64,000 nt of DNA from Bacillus sp. EB106-08-02-XG196. GTDB taxonomy: Bacteria; Bacillota; Bacilli; Bacillales; Cytobacillaceae. The stretch is from contig NZ_JABWSY010000007.1 in the NCBI RefSeq assembly GCF_013396335.1, forward strand, positions 62,001 to 126,000. Reading direction: 5' to 3'. The translations under genes and the position numbers were made by a program. Position 1 is the stretch's first letter, and the number at the start of each line of letters is the position of its first letter. Of this stretch, positions 52,252-62,859 are shown piece by piece. The notes beneath the pieces are model-generated. The model ran no database searches and was not told where the DNA came from. It worked only from the letters and a program-made list of their open reading frames with translations.

Positions 52252-54795
52252 TTATGCTTTTACAATTTTAACCGCACATTTCTTAAAATCAGGCTGCTTT
52301 GATATTGGACAATAGCAATCTAAGGTTACTAGATTAATAAGTGTTTCTTCGGCAAAAAATGGCACATATATAAGTCCCTTAGGAGGATTTCCTCGACCTT
52401 TTGTTGTGGCCTTTACCTTTACTTCACCCCGTCGTGAAATTACTTTAACCATATCTCCTGTTTTGACTCCAAGTGACTTCGCGTCCTCTGGATGAATTTC
52501 ACATAAAGCTTCCGGAACAGCCCGATGAAGTTCAGGTACTCTTCGTGTCATCGAACCGCTATGCCAATGTTCCAGCACCCGCCCTGTACACAACCAGAAT
52601 GGAAATTCCTGATCCGGTACCTCTGCCGCTTCTTCAAAAGGGCGAAAATAGATATTCGGTTTGTGATCAACAGATTTATAGAAATCAATATCTTTGTATT
52701 TGCCTGTCTTTCCAAATTCCTCGACACCAAACTGATCGAAACCTTCCTCTTGTTTTCCATGTACATACCGCCAATTTGTCTCGATCCATTTGCCATTAAC
52801 GTTTCGTACTGGCCAACACATTCCATGCTGTTTTAGATATTCATCATAAGGTGCCATTTGCTTTGCTTTAATCTTTAACTTAGCGCCCAATTCCTGGATT
52901 GCCAAACTTTTACTTTCATGAGGATTAGAAAACGCTCGATACTCCTCCCAGAGTCGGCCATTTACCTCATGCTGGTCTTCAAGTAAATCATTTTTATCTT
53001 TATCCCAAACTATACCAAAAAGGACATCAAAAGCAGGCTTGCTACCAATCATTTTTCCGTCTAGAACCCGTTTGGCCACTTGAACAATTGCCCATAAATC
53101 CCATTTTGCCTCACCTGGCGGCTCAATACATTTTTCAAATATCGAAGTCCTCCGTTCAGCATTTCCAAATTGACCTTCCCTCTCAACCCACATGGCCGCT
53201 GGAAAAACAACATCTGCCATCTCAGTAGACCTAGTTGGGTAGACCTCCGAAACGACAATAAATCCATCGATTACACCTTTTCCATTCGCATCTTTCCCTG
53301 TAAATCTATTAAGCTTAGGCATGGTTTGAGCCCAGTTATTCGACATACTCCATAGGAACTTTACTTTTCCATTTCCAAGCTCTCGGAACATTTTTACGGT
53401 ATGGAACCCAGGAGTTTGAATAGGTTCTAAATACCCCACGGGCAGATTCCAAATTAATTCGGTATAACGACGGTGCTCCGGGTTCTTTACGACTAGGTCA
53501 GCCGGCAGTCGGTGAGAGAATACGCCCACTTCTCTTGCTGTTCCACAGGCACTCGGCTGGCCTGTTAATGAAAATGGACCATTCCCTGGCTTCGAAATTT
53601 TTCCCGTTAACAAGTGAATATTATAGATAAGATTATTCATCCACGTTCCGCGTGTATGTTGGTTTACACCCATTGTCCAAAGCGATAAAACCTTTTCCTT
53701 TGGATCAGCAAATTCTTTTGCAAGTGCTTCAATATCTTTTGCAGGCACACCTGAGATTTCTTCTGCTTTTTCCAATGTATACTGTGCAACCTTTGTTTTA
53801 AATTCATCAAATGTGATGGTCCATTCTTTTTCTGCCGCCTGGCCAATCTCGCTTGCTTCATAATTATCATCAAAGGTGTGTCCAAGGTTTTCAGTACCGG
53901 CTTTAAATTGTGTGTGGTCATCAATGAATTTTTGATCATAATGATTGTTTTGGACTAAATAATTTGCTATAGCATTAGCGATTGCTAAATCTGATTGTGG
54001 CCTAAATTCCATTACAACATCTGCAAGCTCTGAGGTTCTAGAACGTCTTGTCGTTAAGTCATAATGCTTAACTCCGCTTTCTTTAAGCTTACGGGCTGTA
54101 AGCCGGGAATATAAAACTGGGTGCATCTCAGCCATATTTGCTCCCCAGGTCACGTATACTTCTGCTTCATCCAAGTCACGATAGGATCCCATCGGTTCGT
54201 CAGATTGGAACGTTGTCATAAATCCTGTTACTGCACTTGCCATACATAACCTAGCATTAGGATCAATATTATTATTCAATAATCCAGCCTTCCAAAGCTT
54301 TACAGAGGCATACCCTTCCATAATCGTTTGTTGTCCAGACCCCCAGAAGGCAATCGACTTTGGATCAGCATTATGGGCTTCTTTCAATTTATCGGCTACC
54401 AAGTCTAGGGCTTCTTCCCATGTAGCTTCCCTGAAACCTTCCATTGTTCCCTTTTTGGATTTATCATCCCGGATCAGCGGTTTTGTTAAACGATCTTTGC
54501 CAAATAAGATTTTTCCTATGTAGTATCCTTTAATACAGTTAAGACCATTATTCGAACGATTATCCGGATCACCTTTTGTTGCAATTACCTTGCCATCCTT
54601 TATACCAACTAGAATTCCACAGCCTGTACCGCAAAAACGGCACACAGAGGTTTTCCATTCATCTGGTTCGATACTTGCTGCTTGAGCACTTTTCGTTTCG
54701 GAGTTTTCGTTTTTTTTACCGCATCCTGCTGCAGCCATCGTCATTGACACAGCTGTTGCTTTCAGTAAGGATCTCCTCGTTAGTTCCAAGCTCAT
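52252..54795 (-). CDS. napA: Periplasmic-type nitrate reductase catalytic subunit, Tat lipoprotein
   Basis: 847 residues from ATG 54795 (AGGGAGG site). Twin-arginine signal TRRSLLKA and a lipobox AAGC at residues 22-25, so the enzyme is probably exported folded and lipid-anchored. 4Fe-4S ligands: CRFCGTGC at residues 52-59 and C87. The Mo-bis-MGD region has [15 protein letters not shown], where Cys is the expected Mo ligand, and the C-terminal MGD-binding part. NapA reduces nitrate outside the membrane. First gene of napA-B-D-F. Confidence 0.92.
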   Translation of the reverse strand: MSLELTRRSLLKATAVSMTMAAAGCGKKNENSETKSAQAASIEPDEWKTSVCRFCGTGCGILVGIKDGKVIATKGDPDNRSNNGLNCIKGYYIGKILFGKDRLTKPLIRDDKSKKGTMEGFREATWEEALDLVADKLKEAHNADPKSIAFWGSGQQTIMEGYASVKLWKAGLLNNNIDPNARLCMASAVTGFMTTFQSDEPMGSYRDLDEAEVYVTWGANMAEMHPVLYSRLTARKLKESGVKHYDLTTRRSRTSELADVVMEFRPQSDLAIANAIANYLVQNNHYDQKFIDDHTQFKAGTENLGHTFDDNYEASEIGQAAEKEWTITFDEFKTKVAQYTLEKAEEISGVPAKDIEALAKEFADPKEKVLSLWTMGVNQHTRGTWMNNLIYNIHLLTGKISKPGNGPFSLTGQPSACGTAREVGVFSHRLPADLVVKNPEHRRYTELIWNLPVGYLEPIQTPGFHTVKMFRELGNGKVKFLWSMSNNWAQTMPKLNRFTGKDANGKGVIDGFIVVSEVYPTRSTEMADVVFPAAMWVEREGQFGNAERRTSIFEKCIEPPGEAKWDLWAIVQVAKRVLDGKMIGSKPAFDVLFGIVWDKDKNDLLEDQHEVNGRLWEEYRAFSNPHESKSLAIQELGAKLKIKAKQMAPYDEYLKQHGMCWPVRNVNGKWIETNWRYVHGKQEEGFDQFGVEEFGKTGKYKDIDFYKSVDHKPNIYFRPFEEAAEVPDQEFPFWLCTGRVLEHWHSGSMTRRVPELHRAVPEALCEIHPEDAKSLGVKTGDMVKVISRRGEVKVKATTKGRGNPPKGLIYVPFFAEETLINLVTLDCYCPISKQPDFKKCAVKIVKA

Positions 54796-54989
54796 CTTCC
54801 TCCCTTAAAAACCATGTTTATACTTAATGAATATACATTTCTATCGTAATCGAGGAGTGAGTTTAATAAAATTAGTTTTAAAATCGTTTTCAAAATGTTC
54901 ATAGATTTCATGGGAGTTGTGACACAGATTTGCCTTTACTGTTTAATCAATGTAATAAAGAAAAAAACCTAAATTTACAGACAAAAAGA

Positions 54990-55018
54990 ACCCCTCTTGC
55001 CGTTTATACAAGAGGGGT
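54990..55018 (-). terminator. Terminator of the CNNM/CBS gene
   Basis: ACCCCTCTTG pairs with CAAGAGGGGT with a 9-nt loop; on the minus strand followed by TTCTTTTTG. Confidence 0.85.
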
Positions 55019-55022
55019 AGGT

Positions 55023-56333
55023 TTATGCTATAGATTCATGTTTCATTAATTTCACAATTTCTAATAATTTAATATGATAACCATCGATTTCAAGTACTTT
55101 AAATTCATAATCACCATATTTAACTTTATCACCTTCGACAACATCCATTTTCTCAGATAGAATCCAGCCGCCAATGGTATCCATTTCATCTTCCTGGATG
55201 TCTAATCCGAATAAATCATTTACTTCATCGATTAGAACCTTTCCATCCACTACGGTTTTATGTTCACTGATTTTGTTGATTTCTGGAACTTCGTCTTCGT
55301 CAAATTCATCTCGAATCTCTCCGACAATTTCTTCCAGAATATCTTCAACCGTAACCAAACCTGCCGTACCACCATATTCATCCATTAAAATAGCCATATG
55401 AACACGATCTTTTTGCATTTTAACTAATAAATCATGGATGGCAATTGATTCAATGACCTGAATTACAGGACGAGTATATTCATCAATGGGTGTGTCAAGA
55501 TTTTTACCACTAATATAATCTGTCAGTACTTCTTTCATGTTCAACATACCAACAATGTTATCTTTTTCCCCATCAATGACTGGGTACCTTGTATAATTTT
55601 CTACCTTCACAATTTCTAGACATTCTGCAAGAGTTTGTGATCGATCAAATACCACGATCTCAGTACGAGGTACCATAATTTCCTTTGCAATACGATCGTC
55701 AAATTCAAATATATTGTTCACATATTTGTATTCTGACTGATTAATCTCACCGCTTTTGTAACTTTCAGAGATAATTAATTGAAGTTCTTCCTCTGAATGA
55801 GCCTCTTCATGTTCAGATGCAGGTTTTAAGCCAAAGATACCAACAATCAAACGAGCCGAACCATTTAAAGTTTTAATAAACGGATACATAATTTTATAAA
55901 AGAGAATCATTGGTTTTGCAAAAACGAGCGTAACCGCCTCAGCTTTATGGATCGCAATGGTTTTCGGAGCAAGTTCCCCGACTACAACGTGTATAAAAGT
56001 TACAGATGCAAAAGCAATAATAAAGGATAATATACTACTTGCAGATTCAGGTATGTTAAATTGAGTAAACAATGGATGAAGTAAGCGTTCCACTGTTGGT
56101 TCACCCAGCCACCCTAATCCTAAAGCAGTAACCGTAATACCTAACTGACAAGCTGATAAATATTCATCTAAATTTGATACGATTGTCTTAGCTGCAATTG
56201 CTTTTTTATTGCCTTCTGATACTAGCTGATCGATTCGTGTACTACGGATTTTTACAATGGCAAATTCGAAAGACACGAAGAATGCCGTAAAAGCAATTAA
56301 AATTGCAATTACAATCAAGTTTATAATGGTCAA
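55023..56333 (-). CDS. CNNM/CorC-HlyC family transporter with CBS domains
   Basis: 436 residues from TTG 56333, behind AAGGAG. An N-terminal CNNM (DUF21) membrane domain of about 4 helices, with FVSFEFAIVKIRSTRIDQL; two CBS repeats (EIMVPRTEIVVFDRSQTLAE, VIQVIESIAIHDLLVKMQ); and a C-terminal CorC_HlyC domain after GGTAGLVTVEDILEEIVGEI. It resembles the B. subtilis Mg2+ exporter MpfA (YhdP) and relatives. The preceding gene codes for a MerR-type regulator, as at yhdQ-yhdP. Confidence 0.88.
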   Translation of the reverse strand: MTIINLIVIAILIAFTAFFVSFEFAIVKIRSTRIDQLVSEGNKKAIAAKTIVSNLDEYLSACQLGITVTALGLGWLGEPTVERLLHPLFTQFNIPESASSILSFIIAFASVTFIHVVVGELAPKTIAIHKAEAVTLVFAKPMILFYKIMYPFIKTLNGSARLIVGIFGLKPASEHEEAHSEEELQLIISESYKSGEINQSEYKYVNNIFEFDDRIAKEIMVPRTEIVVFDRSQTLAECLEIVKVENYTRYPVIDGEKDNIVGMLNMKEVLTDYISGKNLDTPIDEYTRPVIQVIESIAIHDLLVKMQKDRVHMAILMDEYGGTAGLVTVEDILEEIVGEIRDEFDEDEVPEINKISEHKTVVDGKVLIDEVNDLFGLDIQEDEMDTIGGWILSEKMDVVEGDKVKYGDYEFKVLEIDGYHIKLLEIVKLMKHESIA

Positions 56334-56394
56334 TGGTCTCCTTACCTTAATGAAAAAGTAAGGAATACACCTCCTGGGTTTTTTAAATGTATGT

Positions 56395-56808
56395 TTAACT
56401 AAGTAATAATAATAGTGTTTGGGCTAATGGAACACCTTGGGAAGAAAGTTTATTCACAACCATTTCTTTTTGATTGCCATTTAGTTTTTCAAGAATGGGT
56501 TCGATTGCTTCAATTTCTTCTTTAAGATGACGCATTAAAATTCCAATTTGTTCAAAATGCTTTTCTACTTTTTGTTTATCAACACAATCCTTCGTCTTAA
56601 TTAATTCAATGGACGACTTAATCTCCTCAAGCGGCATATTAAGATTTTTATAGTGCTCAATTAAATGCATAATTTGAATGCTGTCTTCTCCATACAATCG
56701 ATAATTGGAATCCGTCCGAATAGGGTTAAGTAAGCCTATTTGGGTGTAATAATCGATTGTTCTTTTGGAGAGATTCATTAACTTGGCGATTTCGCCTATA
56801 CGATACAA
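56395..56808 (-). CDS. MerR-family regulator
   Basis: 137 residues from TTG 56808. N-terminal winged-helix HTH: MYRIGEIAKLMNLSKRTIDYYTQIGLLNPIRT (part: KRTIDYYTQIGLL), then a coiled-coil dimerisation helix with Cys at KTKDCVDKQ and a C-terminal tail ending PLAQTLLLLLS. Only one Cys in the effector region, so not a typical metal-sensing CueR/ZntR. Lies 61 bp upstream of the CNNM/CBS gene. A sigma-A-like promoter (56846) precedes it. Confidence 0.82.
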   Translation of the reverse strand: MYRIGEIAKLMNLSKRTIDYYTQIGLLNPIRTDSNYRLYGEDSIQIMHLIEHYKNLNMPLEEIKSSIELIKTKDCVDKQKVEKHFEQIGILMRHLKEEIEAIEPILEKLNGNQKEMVVNKLSSQGVPLAQTLLLLLS

Positions 56809-56845
56809 CTTCCCAACTTACTCACCCCTCTCTACAATACTATTA

Positions 56846-56874
56846 ATATATCATGCGGAAAGTGTACAGTCAAC
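56846..56874 (-). promoter_or_regulatory. Sigma-A-type promoter of the merR gene
   Basis: On the minus strand: TTGACT, 17-bp spacer, TATATT. Distance to the TTG start is about 40 bp. Confidence 0.65.
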
Positions 56875-56891
56875 GTAATAGTTTCTCTAAA

Positions 56892-56928
56892 AAAACAAAC
56901 CGTTCCTATAATAAGAACGGTTTGTTTT
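56892..56928 (-). terminator. Terminator of ppaC
   Basis: AAAACAAACCGTTC (56892-56905) pairs with 56915-56928 around a 9-nt loop; T-run on the minus strand. Confidence 0.9.
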
Positions 56929-56929
56929 A

Positions 56930-57865
56930 TTAAACACCTTGATTAAAAATATCCGTTAAAACAGGTACGATTTGTTTCTTACGAGATACAACACCCTTTA
57001 AAACTGCAGTGTTATTCTCCAGGGTAACATTATATGCCTTTTCAACAGCGCTCGTTTTACTTCCTAACGCTAAACCGACAGAGTCATTTGTTAAGATATC
57101 CGTAACCACAAATAAGAATAAATCTAAGTTCTTATCTGCAATATTTTTTGAAATAGCAGCTTCTAATTCCTCTTGGCGTGCAAGTACCTCAGCTGTATCG
57201 ACTGCATTTACTTGAGCAATTTCGACCTTACTAGAGCCCATTTCAAATTCTTTTGCGTCAAGTGAAATTAGTTGTTCAATAGTCTTGTCACTTAAATCTG
57301 CACCAGCTTTTAGCATTTCTAAGCCATAGCTCTCGGCATTAACACCAGCAATTTCTGCTAGTTCTTTCGCAGCTGCTACGTCCTCTGCTGTGCAAGTTGG
57401 CGATTTAAATAATAATGAATCAGAAATAATAGCGGACAGCATAAGTCCGGCAATTTCTTTTTTAATTTCTTTGCCGTTTTCTTTAAACATTTTATTTAAA
57501 ATCGTTGCTGTACATCCTACTGGTTCACAACGGTAATACAATGGATCGCTTGTTTCGAAGTTCGCAATACGGTGATGATCGATAACTTCTAAGACACGAA
57601 CATCAGCAATATCATTCGCACTTTGCTGGCGCTCATTATGGTCGACTAAAATAACAGAATTTACTTCAGCTGCAACTTTTTCAACTAAGCGTGGAACCTC
57701 CGAATTAAAATGGTCCAGCGCATATTGTGTTTCCCCATTTACACTTCCGAGGCGGACTGGTTCAACATCCATTCCAAGTTGTTTCTTCAAATCTGCGTAA
57801 GCAATCGCAGAACAAATCGTATCTGTGTCAGGGTTTTTGTGACCAAAGATAAGTACTTTTTCCAT
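56930..57865 (-). CDS. ppaC: Manganese-dependent inorganic pyrophosphatase (family II)
   Basis: 311 residues from ATG 57865, behind TTAGGAG; earlier in-frame starts have none. DHH-type metal motifs: [29 protein letters not shown], and [12 protein letters not shown], with SRKKQ near the C-terminus ([11 protein letters not shown]). It hydrolyses pyrophosphate. Length matches B. subtilis PpaC (309). Monocistronic. Confidence 0.96.
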   Translation of the reverse strand: MEKVLIFGHKNPDTDTICSAIAYADLKKQLGMDVEPVRLGSVNGETQYALDHFNSEVPRLVEKVAAEVNSVILVDHNERQQSANDIADVRVLEVIDHHRIANFETSDPLYYRCEPVGCTATILNKMFKENGKEIKKEIAGLMLSAIISDSLLFKSPTCTAEDVAAAKELAEIAGVNAESYGLEMLKAGADLSDKTIEQLISLDAKEFEMGSSKVEIAQVNAVDTAEVLARQEELEAAISKNIADKNLDLFLFVVTDILTNDSVGLALGSKTSAVEKAYNVTLENNTAVLKGVVSRKKQIVPVLTDIFNQGV

Positions 57866-57990
57866 TATTAAAACTCCTAATCGTATTAAAATATGTAGAC
57901 AAGCTCCATTACTGAGATTGACCCTAACGAAAATTATATATGAATCTTTACTACTATTCAAAAAAAAAATAAAAATGCGAATTAAAATAA

Positions 57991-58024
57991 GAACAGGGCA
58001 CCATATCATTATGGTACCCTGTTC
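57991..58024 (-). terminator. Terminator of the alcohol dehydrogenase gene
   Basis: GAACAGGGCACCATA (57991-58005) pairs with 58010-58024 with one mismatch, 4-nt loop; T-rich tail on the minus strand. Confidence 0.8.
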
Positions 58025-58044
58025 CCAGACTGAGACATTCTTAT

Positions 58045-59253
58045 TTATTTTACTCCTAGTGGTACAACTCTTTGTCCAATGGCTGCAATCAATTCTTTAG
58101 GCATTGGGAAGCTTAGTGCTGCTGGATCTTTCATCACAGCAGGAATTGTCTGTGCGAGATTTTCTTCAGTAATATTGTACTGTTTGAAATCTGCAGGAAG
58201 CCCAACCTTATGCTGAAGTAAACGAATCTTTTCTACTACCTTCGCTAATGCCGTTTCAGCAGTATCACCTTTAACCTCAACATCCAAGGCGGCTGCAAGC
58301 TCATTCACTTTTGGCAGGTATAATGCAGGAACCATTTCCATGACCACCGGAAGGAAGACAGCATTGGCTAAGCCATGTGGAATGCGGAACAATGCACCGT
58401 ATGCGTGGGCCAAATTATGCACTGGGATAGCATTCAATGCAAAGCTAAAGGCTGTTATACCCATCAGGCTTGCTTGTAATAAATCCATCCGGGCAGCGAT
58501 ATTCGTTCCTTCTGACACTGCTGCTGGAAGGTTTTTTTCAATTAAACGAATCGCATGCAGTGCATAAGCATCCGTCAGAGCCGTCGCCGTCGGCGAGGCA
58601 AATGCTTCAATGGCATGTGTTAAGGCGTCAAACCCAGTAAAGGCGGTGATAAAAGGCGGCAGTCCAACCGTTAAATCAGGATCGAGAATAGCCATATCCG
58701 CATTTATAAATGGATTTATGATATTTGTCTTCATTTGAATATCTTCATTGAAAATAACTGCAATCGGGGAAACCTCCGACCCTGTTCCTGCTGTAGTCGG
58801 AATCGCAATATGTGGAATCGGGATAAAGTTTGCTTTTGGAAATTGTTCATATAAAAGGCCGCCAGGAATCGCTTCCTTAATATCCGATAATCCTTTATGA
58901 AGTGCATATTTAACCCCTTTAACGGTATCTAAAACACTACCGCCGCCAACTGCCAGCAGGGCATCTCCGCCTACCTCTTTTACATAACGGACTGCATCAT
59001 TTATGCATCGGCTTTCGGCATCCTGGGTAATATCAAGATATTGACCAATCAGCTGTGGTCCGCTGCCATGGCCAGTTAAATTAAATATTTCTGCCACCTT
59101 ATCGACGACACCAGCTTTTTCTAACCCTCTGTCACTTAAAAGAACCACTCTTTTTGCACCCAGGCCGGCAAACAGGCTAGGTACCATTGCCCGTGAATTT
59201 GATCCACTGTAAATTCCTGTGCGAAGCATAAACTGTGATAAGGAAGTTTTCAT
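58045..59253 (-). CDS. Iron-containing alcohol dehydrogenase (group III)
   Basis: 402 residues. NAD(P)-binding [16 protein letters not shown], iron-ligand region [15 protein letters not shown], and [11 protein letters not shown], then [20 protein letters not shown], which holds the His ligands of the metal. It oxidises an alcohol or reduces an aldehyde with NAD(P)H. ATG 59253 with GAAGAGGTG. It lies 18 bp after the aldehyde dehydrogenase gene, so the two likely act on the same side chain. Confidence 0.88.
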   Translation of the reverse strand: MKTSLSQFMLRTGIYSGSNSRAMVPSLFAGLGAKRVVLLSDRGLEKAGVVDKVAEIFNLTGHGSGPQLIGQYLDITQDAESRCINDAVRYVKEVGGDALLAVGGGSVLDTVKGVKYALHKGLSDIKEAIPGGLLYEQFPKANFIPIPHIAIPTTAGTGSEVSPIAVIFNEDIQMKTNIINPFINADMAILDPDLTVGLPPFITAFTGFDALTHAIEAFASPTATALTDAYALHAIRLIEKNLPAAVSEGTNIAARMDLLQASLMGITAFSFALNAIPVHNLAHAYGALFRIPHGLANAVFLPVVMEMVPALYLPKVNELAAALDVEVKGDTAETALAKVVEKIRLLQHKVGLPADFKQYNITEENLAQTIPAVMKDPAALSFPMPKELIAAIGQRVVPLGVK

Positions 59254-59271
59254 AATTTCTTCACCTCTTCA

Positions 59272-60795
59272 TTAGTTTTGGCCAAACAGAATTCCATACC
59301 AGTTACGTCTTTCAAGCTCTGGAGACATCGACGTGTGTACATGCTTTGTTTGTGTATAAGCATCAAGTGATTGCTGGCCCATTTCTCTGCCAATGCCGCT
59401 TTGTTTATAACCGCCAAATGGGGCATCGCTTCTAAGCATATGCCAGTCATTAATCCAAACGACACCAGCCTGCAGCTTTCTCGCAACCTCATACGCTTTA
59501 TTGACATCACGCGTCCAAACACCTGCTGCCAATCCATAAATCGTATCATTTGCCATCTTAATGGCTTCGTCTAATTCGGAATAACGGATTACACATAATA
59601 CAGGTCCAAAAATTTCTTCCTGAGCAATTTTCATATCATTGGTCACATTGGTGAAGATGGTTGGTTCAACAAAATATCCTTCCTCACAACCCGCAGCCTT
59701 GACTTCTTTTCCACCGCAGACAAGGGTGGCTCCTTCTTGCTTACCAGCTTCAATATAAGAAAGAATGGTTTCTTTTTGCTTTTTTGAAATGACAGGACCT
59801 ACATCCGTCGAAGGATCTAGAGGGTTTCCGATCTTCAACTTACTTGTTAATTCGACTAGTCCGGCAACAACTTGATCATATAAGGAATCTGGAACAAATA
59901 AACGAGTTCCACTTTCACAAAGCTGTCCAGAATGTAAGAACACTCCAAAAAGACTTCCTGGAAGGGCAATGCTAAGGTCTGCATCCTCTAAAAGAATGTT
60001 TGGTGATTTTCCTCCAAGCTCTAAGGTAGTATTTTTAATACTTTCTGATGCCAAACTCATGATTCTCCTGCCCACTTCTGTTGATCCAGTGAAGGCTATC
60101 TTGTCAATCTTTGGATGGCGAACTAATGCTTCGCCAATTTCAGCCCCAGGACCTGTTACTACGTTAATCACTCCGGGTGGAACTACCTTTGAAATCAGCT
60201 CTGCCAGCTTTAAGGTGGATAATGGAGTATAACTTGCTGGCTTAATGACCACTGTATTTCCCATTGCTAGTGCCGGGGCGATTTTCCAAGTCGCAATGAC
60301 CATCGGTAGATTCCATGGTGTAATGGCTGCACATACTCCAATTGGTTCCCGCCAGATAAAATTATGTGCCGGACCTGGAAATGGCGGTACTGGCAAGGTT
60401 TCGGAGAATGGATATTCTAATGTAAAGTTCGCCAGTGTTTGGAAAAGATCGACCATTTGCAAAATATCACTGTTGCCAATCCTGCGTACGGTACCGCCGG
60501 AACTAATCGCTTCTAAATACGCTAACTCTTCGGCATGCTCTGCAATTTGATAAGAAATAGCATATAAAACTTTAGCCCGGTCTTTCGGATTCATGTTTTT
60601 CCATTCGGTGTTGTCAAACGCCTCCCTTGCTGCCATAACTGCACGATCAACATCCGCCACGGTGCCTTTTGCAACTTTTGCAACAATCTCACCTGTTGAC
60701 GGGTTAAAGACATCAAAGGTTTCTTGATTGCTTGCAGGTTCCCACTTTCCATTAATAAACAGCGGGAAACTTTGAACTTCAACTTTTACTGCCAT
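59272..60795 (-). CDS. Aldehyde dehydrogenase
   Basis: 507 residues from ATG 60795 with AAAAGGAGGAATT upstream. The ALDH signature [18 protein letters not shown] with catalytic Glu and [12 protein letters not shown] with catalytic Cys, [15 protein letters not shown] for the C-terminal region. NAD(P)-dependent oxidation of aldehydes to acids. The closest-looking group is the betaine-aldehyde or long-chain aldehyde type; the exact substrate is unknown. Its product could enter the acyl-CoA genes upstream. Confidence 0.88.
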   Translation of the reverse strand: MAVKVEVQSFPLFINGKWEPASNQETFDVFNPSTGEIVAKVAKGTVADVDRAVMAAREAFDNTEWKNMNPKDRAKVLYAISYQIAEHAEELAYLEAISSGGTVRRIGNSDILQMVDLFQTLANFTLEYPFSETLPVPPFPGPAHNFIWREPIGVCAAITPWNLPMVIATWKIAPALAMGNTVVIKPASYTPLSTLKLAELISKVVPPGVINVVTGPGAEIGEALVRHPKIDKIAFTGSTEVGRRIMSLASESIKNTTLELGGKSPNILLEDADLSIALPGSLFGVFLHSGQLCESGTRLFVPDSLYDQVVAGLVELTSKLKIGNPLDPSTDVGPVISKKQKETILSYIEAGKQEGATLVCGGKEVKAAGCEEGYFVEPTIFTNVTNDMKIAQEEIFGPVLCVIRYSELDEAIKMANDTIYGLAAGVWTRDVNKAYEVARKLQAGVVWINDWHMLRSDAPFGGYKQSGIGREMGQQSLDAYTQTKHVHTSMSPELERRNWYGILFGQN

Positions 60796-60810
60796 TTTAA
60801 TTCCTCCTTT

Positions 60811-60924
60811 TTATAAAACCCCTAATTCACTTTCTGAAAATCTATAAATCTCTTCGATTTTTTTGCCTTTTGCTCGTGCTAGAATTTCCATCCTTACTGA
60901 CAGCTGTTTAAGCGTGAAATCCAT
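60811..60924 (-). pseudogene. Short C-terminal-looking coding remnant
   Basis: A frame of 37 codons from ATG 60924 to TAA 60811 reads MDFTLKQLSVRMEILARAKGK and ends SESELGVL. It extends open upstream to about 60980 without a plausible start or ribosome binding site. It has the look of a conserved helical C-terminus of a larger protein whose 5' part is gone, or of a small gene whose start I cannot place. No family recognised. Lies between the SDR and ALDH genes. Confidence 0.35.
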
Positions 60925-61017
60925 GACCAATGCTGGATCACCGCCGAATGCACTTACCTCGTAACCAAAGAATGTAATAAAACAAACACATTCTTTTTCT
61001 TTTTACCAGAATCCACT

Positions 61018-61791
61018 CTACATCGCGTGTGCACCGCCATCAACAACTATAATGTCCCCTGTAATAAAATTAGAAGCAGGTGCCGCTAGGAATAAAGCAA
61101 CTCCTTTTAGGTCAGTATCTGATCCGAACTTACGTAATGGAGTCCCTTCTAGAATTCCTTCACTGCCTTTCTCTAGCAGCCCCTTTGACATTTTCGTAGG
61201 GAAAAAACCTGGTGCAATCGCATTTACATAGATTCCATGTGGTCCCCATTTAACCGCTAAATCCTTTGTAAAGGTAATCACGGCGCCTTTAGAGGTATTG
61301 TAGCCAATGGTATTCATATATTTTGGGTTACTACCTTTGAGTCCAGCCACAGAGGCAATATTAATGATCTTTCCGGATTTTTGCTCGAGCATGACTTTGC
61401 CCACACTCTGTGACATGAGGAAGGTTCCGGTTACATTGACGTCCATTACTTTTTTCCAAGCCTCAAGCGGCATTTCTTCCACCAGTGCTCCCCAGGTAGC
61501 ACCACTATTATTAACGAGGATGTCAATTTGTCCAAATCTCTCTATCGTACGTTCAACCACATTTTTTACATCCTCTGGGTTCGTAACATCACATTTTAAT
61601 GCGATAGAATCGACTCCGATTTTCTTTAACCCTTCACTTACATCTTGACATGCCTCTAAATTCCTTGAACAAACCACTACATTTGCTCCAGCCTCAGCAA
61701 ATCCTTCAGCAATTTGCTGACCAAGCCCCCTCCCTCCGCCTGTAACAATCGCGACTTTTCCTGTTAAATCAAATAATTCCTTCACATGCAT
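61018..61791 (-). CDS. SDR family oxidoreductase
   Basis: 257 residues. Rossmann motif VAIVTGGGRGLGQQIA, NNSGATWG, catalytic Ser in INIASVAGL, Tyr-Lys in YNTSKGA, C-terminal ITGDIIVVDGGAHAM. Classical SDR, similar to gluconate 5-dehydrogenase or FabG-like enzymes. ATG 61791 with GGGAGG. Its upstream 196 bp contains a 20-bp palindrome, implying a promoter and local control. Confidence 0.85.
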   Translation of the reverse strand: MHVKELFDLTGKVAIVTGGGRGLGQQIAEGFAEAGANVVVCSRNLEACQDVSEGLKKIGVDSIALKCDVTNPEDVKNVVERTIERFGQIDILVNNSGATWGALVEEMPLEAWKKVMDVNVTGTFLMSQSVGKVMLEQKSGKIINIASVAGLKGSNPKYMNTIGYNTSKGAVITFTKDLAVKWGPHGIYVNAIAPGFFPTKMSKGLLEKGSEGILEGTPLRKFGSDTDLKGVALFLAAPASNFITGDIIVVDGGAHAM

Positions 61792-61840
61792 CGATGTTTC
61801 CTCCCATTGACATATATTATCTATCTATATGAATTTTCTA

Positions 61841-61860
61841 CATACTAACTAGTTGGTATG
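61841..61860. promoter_or_regulatory. 20-bp near-perfect palindrome, TetR-type operator candidate
   Basis: CATACTAACTAGTTGGTATG: 9 of 10 positions symmetric, centre CTAG. It lies 50-70 bp upstream of the SDR start; similar ACT-GTTNGTATG patterns are common TetR-family operators of acyl-CoA catabolism. Confidence 0.6.
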
Positions 61861-61987
61861 TTAATAAGGACATAATATACAAAATATTTATAATATTCAA
61901 TATATATTTTTCACCAATTTTAGCAGAAAAAAAGGCAACAAATCGGATCGGTGTCGATTCATCACCTGGACATTTATCGGTAAATAT

Positions 61988-62389
61988 TTAATATGTGGTA
62001 AACAAAACCTCACCTTTCAATACTTCATTCCCATTTTGGTTTACAGCCTGAACTTGGAAACGAAGATTTGGTTCATTTATCTCTTTCAATGTAGCTTTCA
62101 GTGTAATCACATCATTTAAAAAGACCATTCCTTTAAAGCGGATGGAATAATCCTTGACGAAACCTTCTTCAAAATACGGTGTAAAAAGCTTTGCGAGATT
62201 ACCCATCGTCCACATACCATGTGCGATTATTCCTGGTAATCCTGCCTTTTTAGCTTCCTCATCAATAGTATGAATCGGATTAAAATCTCCAGAAGCACCT
62301 GCATATTTAATTAAATCGATTCTTGAGACAGGCTCTAACTGAATTTCTTTTACGGAATCACCAACTTGTAACTGTGTAAGAGTACTCAT
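61988..62389 (-). CDS. MaoC-like hydratase, catalytic subunit type
   Basis: 133 residues. Hot-dog fold with a complete hydratase-2 motif: YAGASGDFNPIHTIDEEAKK, with Asp and His, then IAHGMWTMGNLAKLF. It would hydrate an enoyl-CoA. ATG 62389 overlaps the stop of the next gene (ATGA), forming a pair with it. Confidence 0.85.
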   Translation of the reverse strand: MSTLTQLQVGDSVKEIQLEPVSRIDLIKYAGASGDFNPIHTIDEEAKKAGLPGIIAHGMWTMGNLAKLFTPYFEEGFVKDYSIRFKGMVFLNDVITLKATLKEINEPNLRFQVQAVNQNGNEVLKGEVLFTTY

Positions 62390-62835
62390 TTTGTCAGCAC
62401 CTTCCTCACTGCTTCAGAAATTACAACGGTCGAGGTTGAACTGAAAATCGTATTACCTGCTAAATCCTCACCAAAGCTCTCTAGTATCAGAAAACCCATT
62501 TCGCCAAAATTCCCTTTTTTCTCAAAGTATTTTTTCACTTCGGAGTAACATAAAATCTCTTCTCCAACCAATAATGGTCGTTCGTAATGAAAAGTCTGTT
62601 CTCCGTGGATTAATCCTTTATTAGGAAGATTAAATCCCTCAATCACACCATAGTCAAACGTCCTTGGAAATGTTGGCGGTGCAATATTATTTCGAAATCT
62701 TGAATTTCTCCCTGTTTCTTCATCAAAATAAATGGGGTGAAGGTCTCCGATTGCTTCCGCAAATTTCTTCACTGCCCCTCTTTCCACAACGTTTTTCACT
62801 TTAGTGGAACGTTTACCAACTTGATCACTGAACAA
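62386..62835 (-). CDS. MaoC-like N-terminal-type subunit (FAS1 dehydratase-region type)
   Basis: 149 residues from TTG 62835. A hot-dog domain in which the hydratase motif is degenerate: FAEAIGDLHPIYFDEE lacks the catalytic His of GDxNPIH, typical of the non-catalytic half that forms heterodimers with a catalytic MaoC partner. Followed by NIAPPTFPRTF, HGEQTFHYERPLLVGEEI. Acts with the 61988 gene as a two-subunit hydratase. Known examples include steroid side-chain hydratases of actinobacteria. Confidence 0.82.
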   Translation of the reverse strand: MFSDQVGKRSTKVKNVVERGAVKKFAEAIGDLHPIYFDEETGRNSRFRNNIAPPTFPRTFDYGVIEGFNLPNKGLIHGEQTFHYERPLLVGEEILCYSEVKKYFEKKGNFGEMGFLILESFGEDLAGNTIFSSTSTVVISEAVRKVLTK

Positions 62836-62859
62836 ATTATCCTCGCCTCACTTTAGTTA

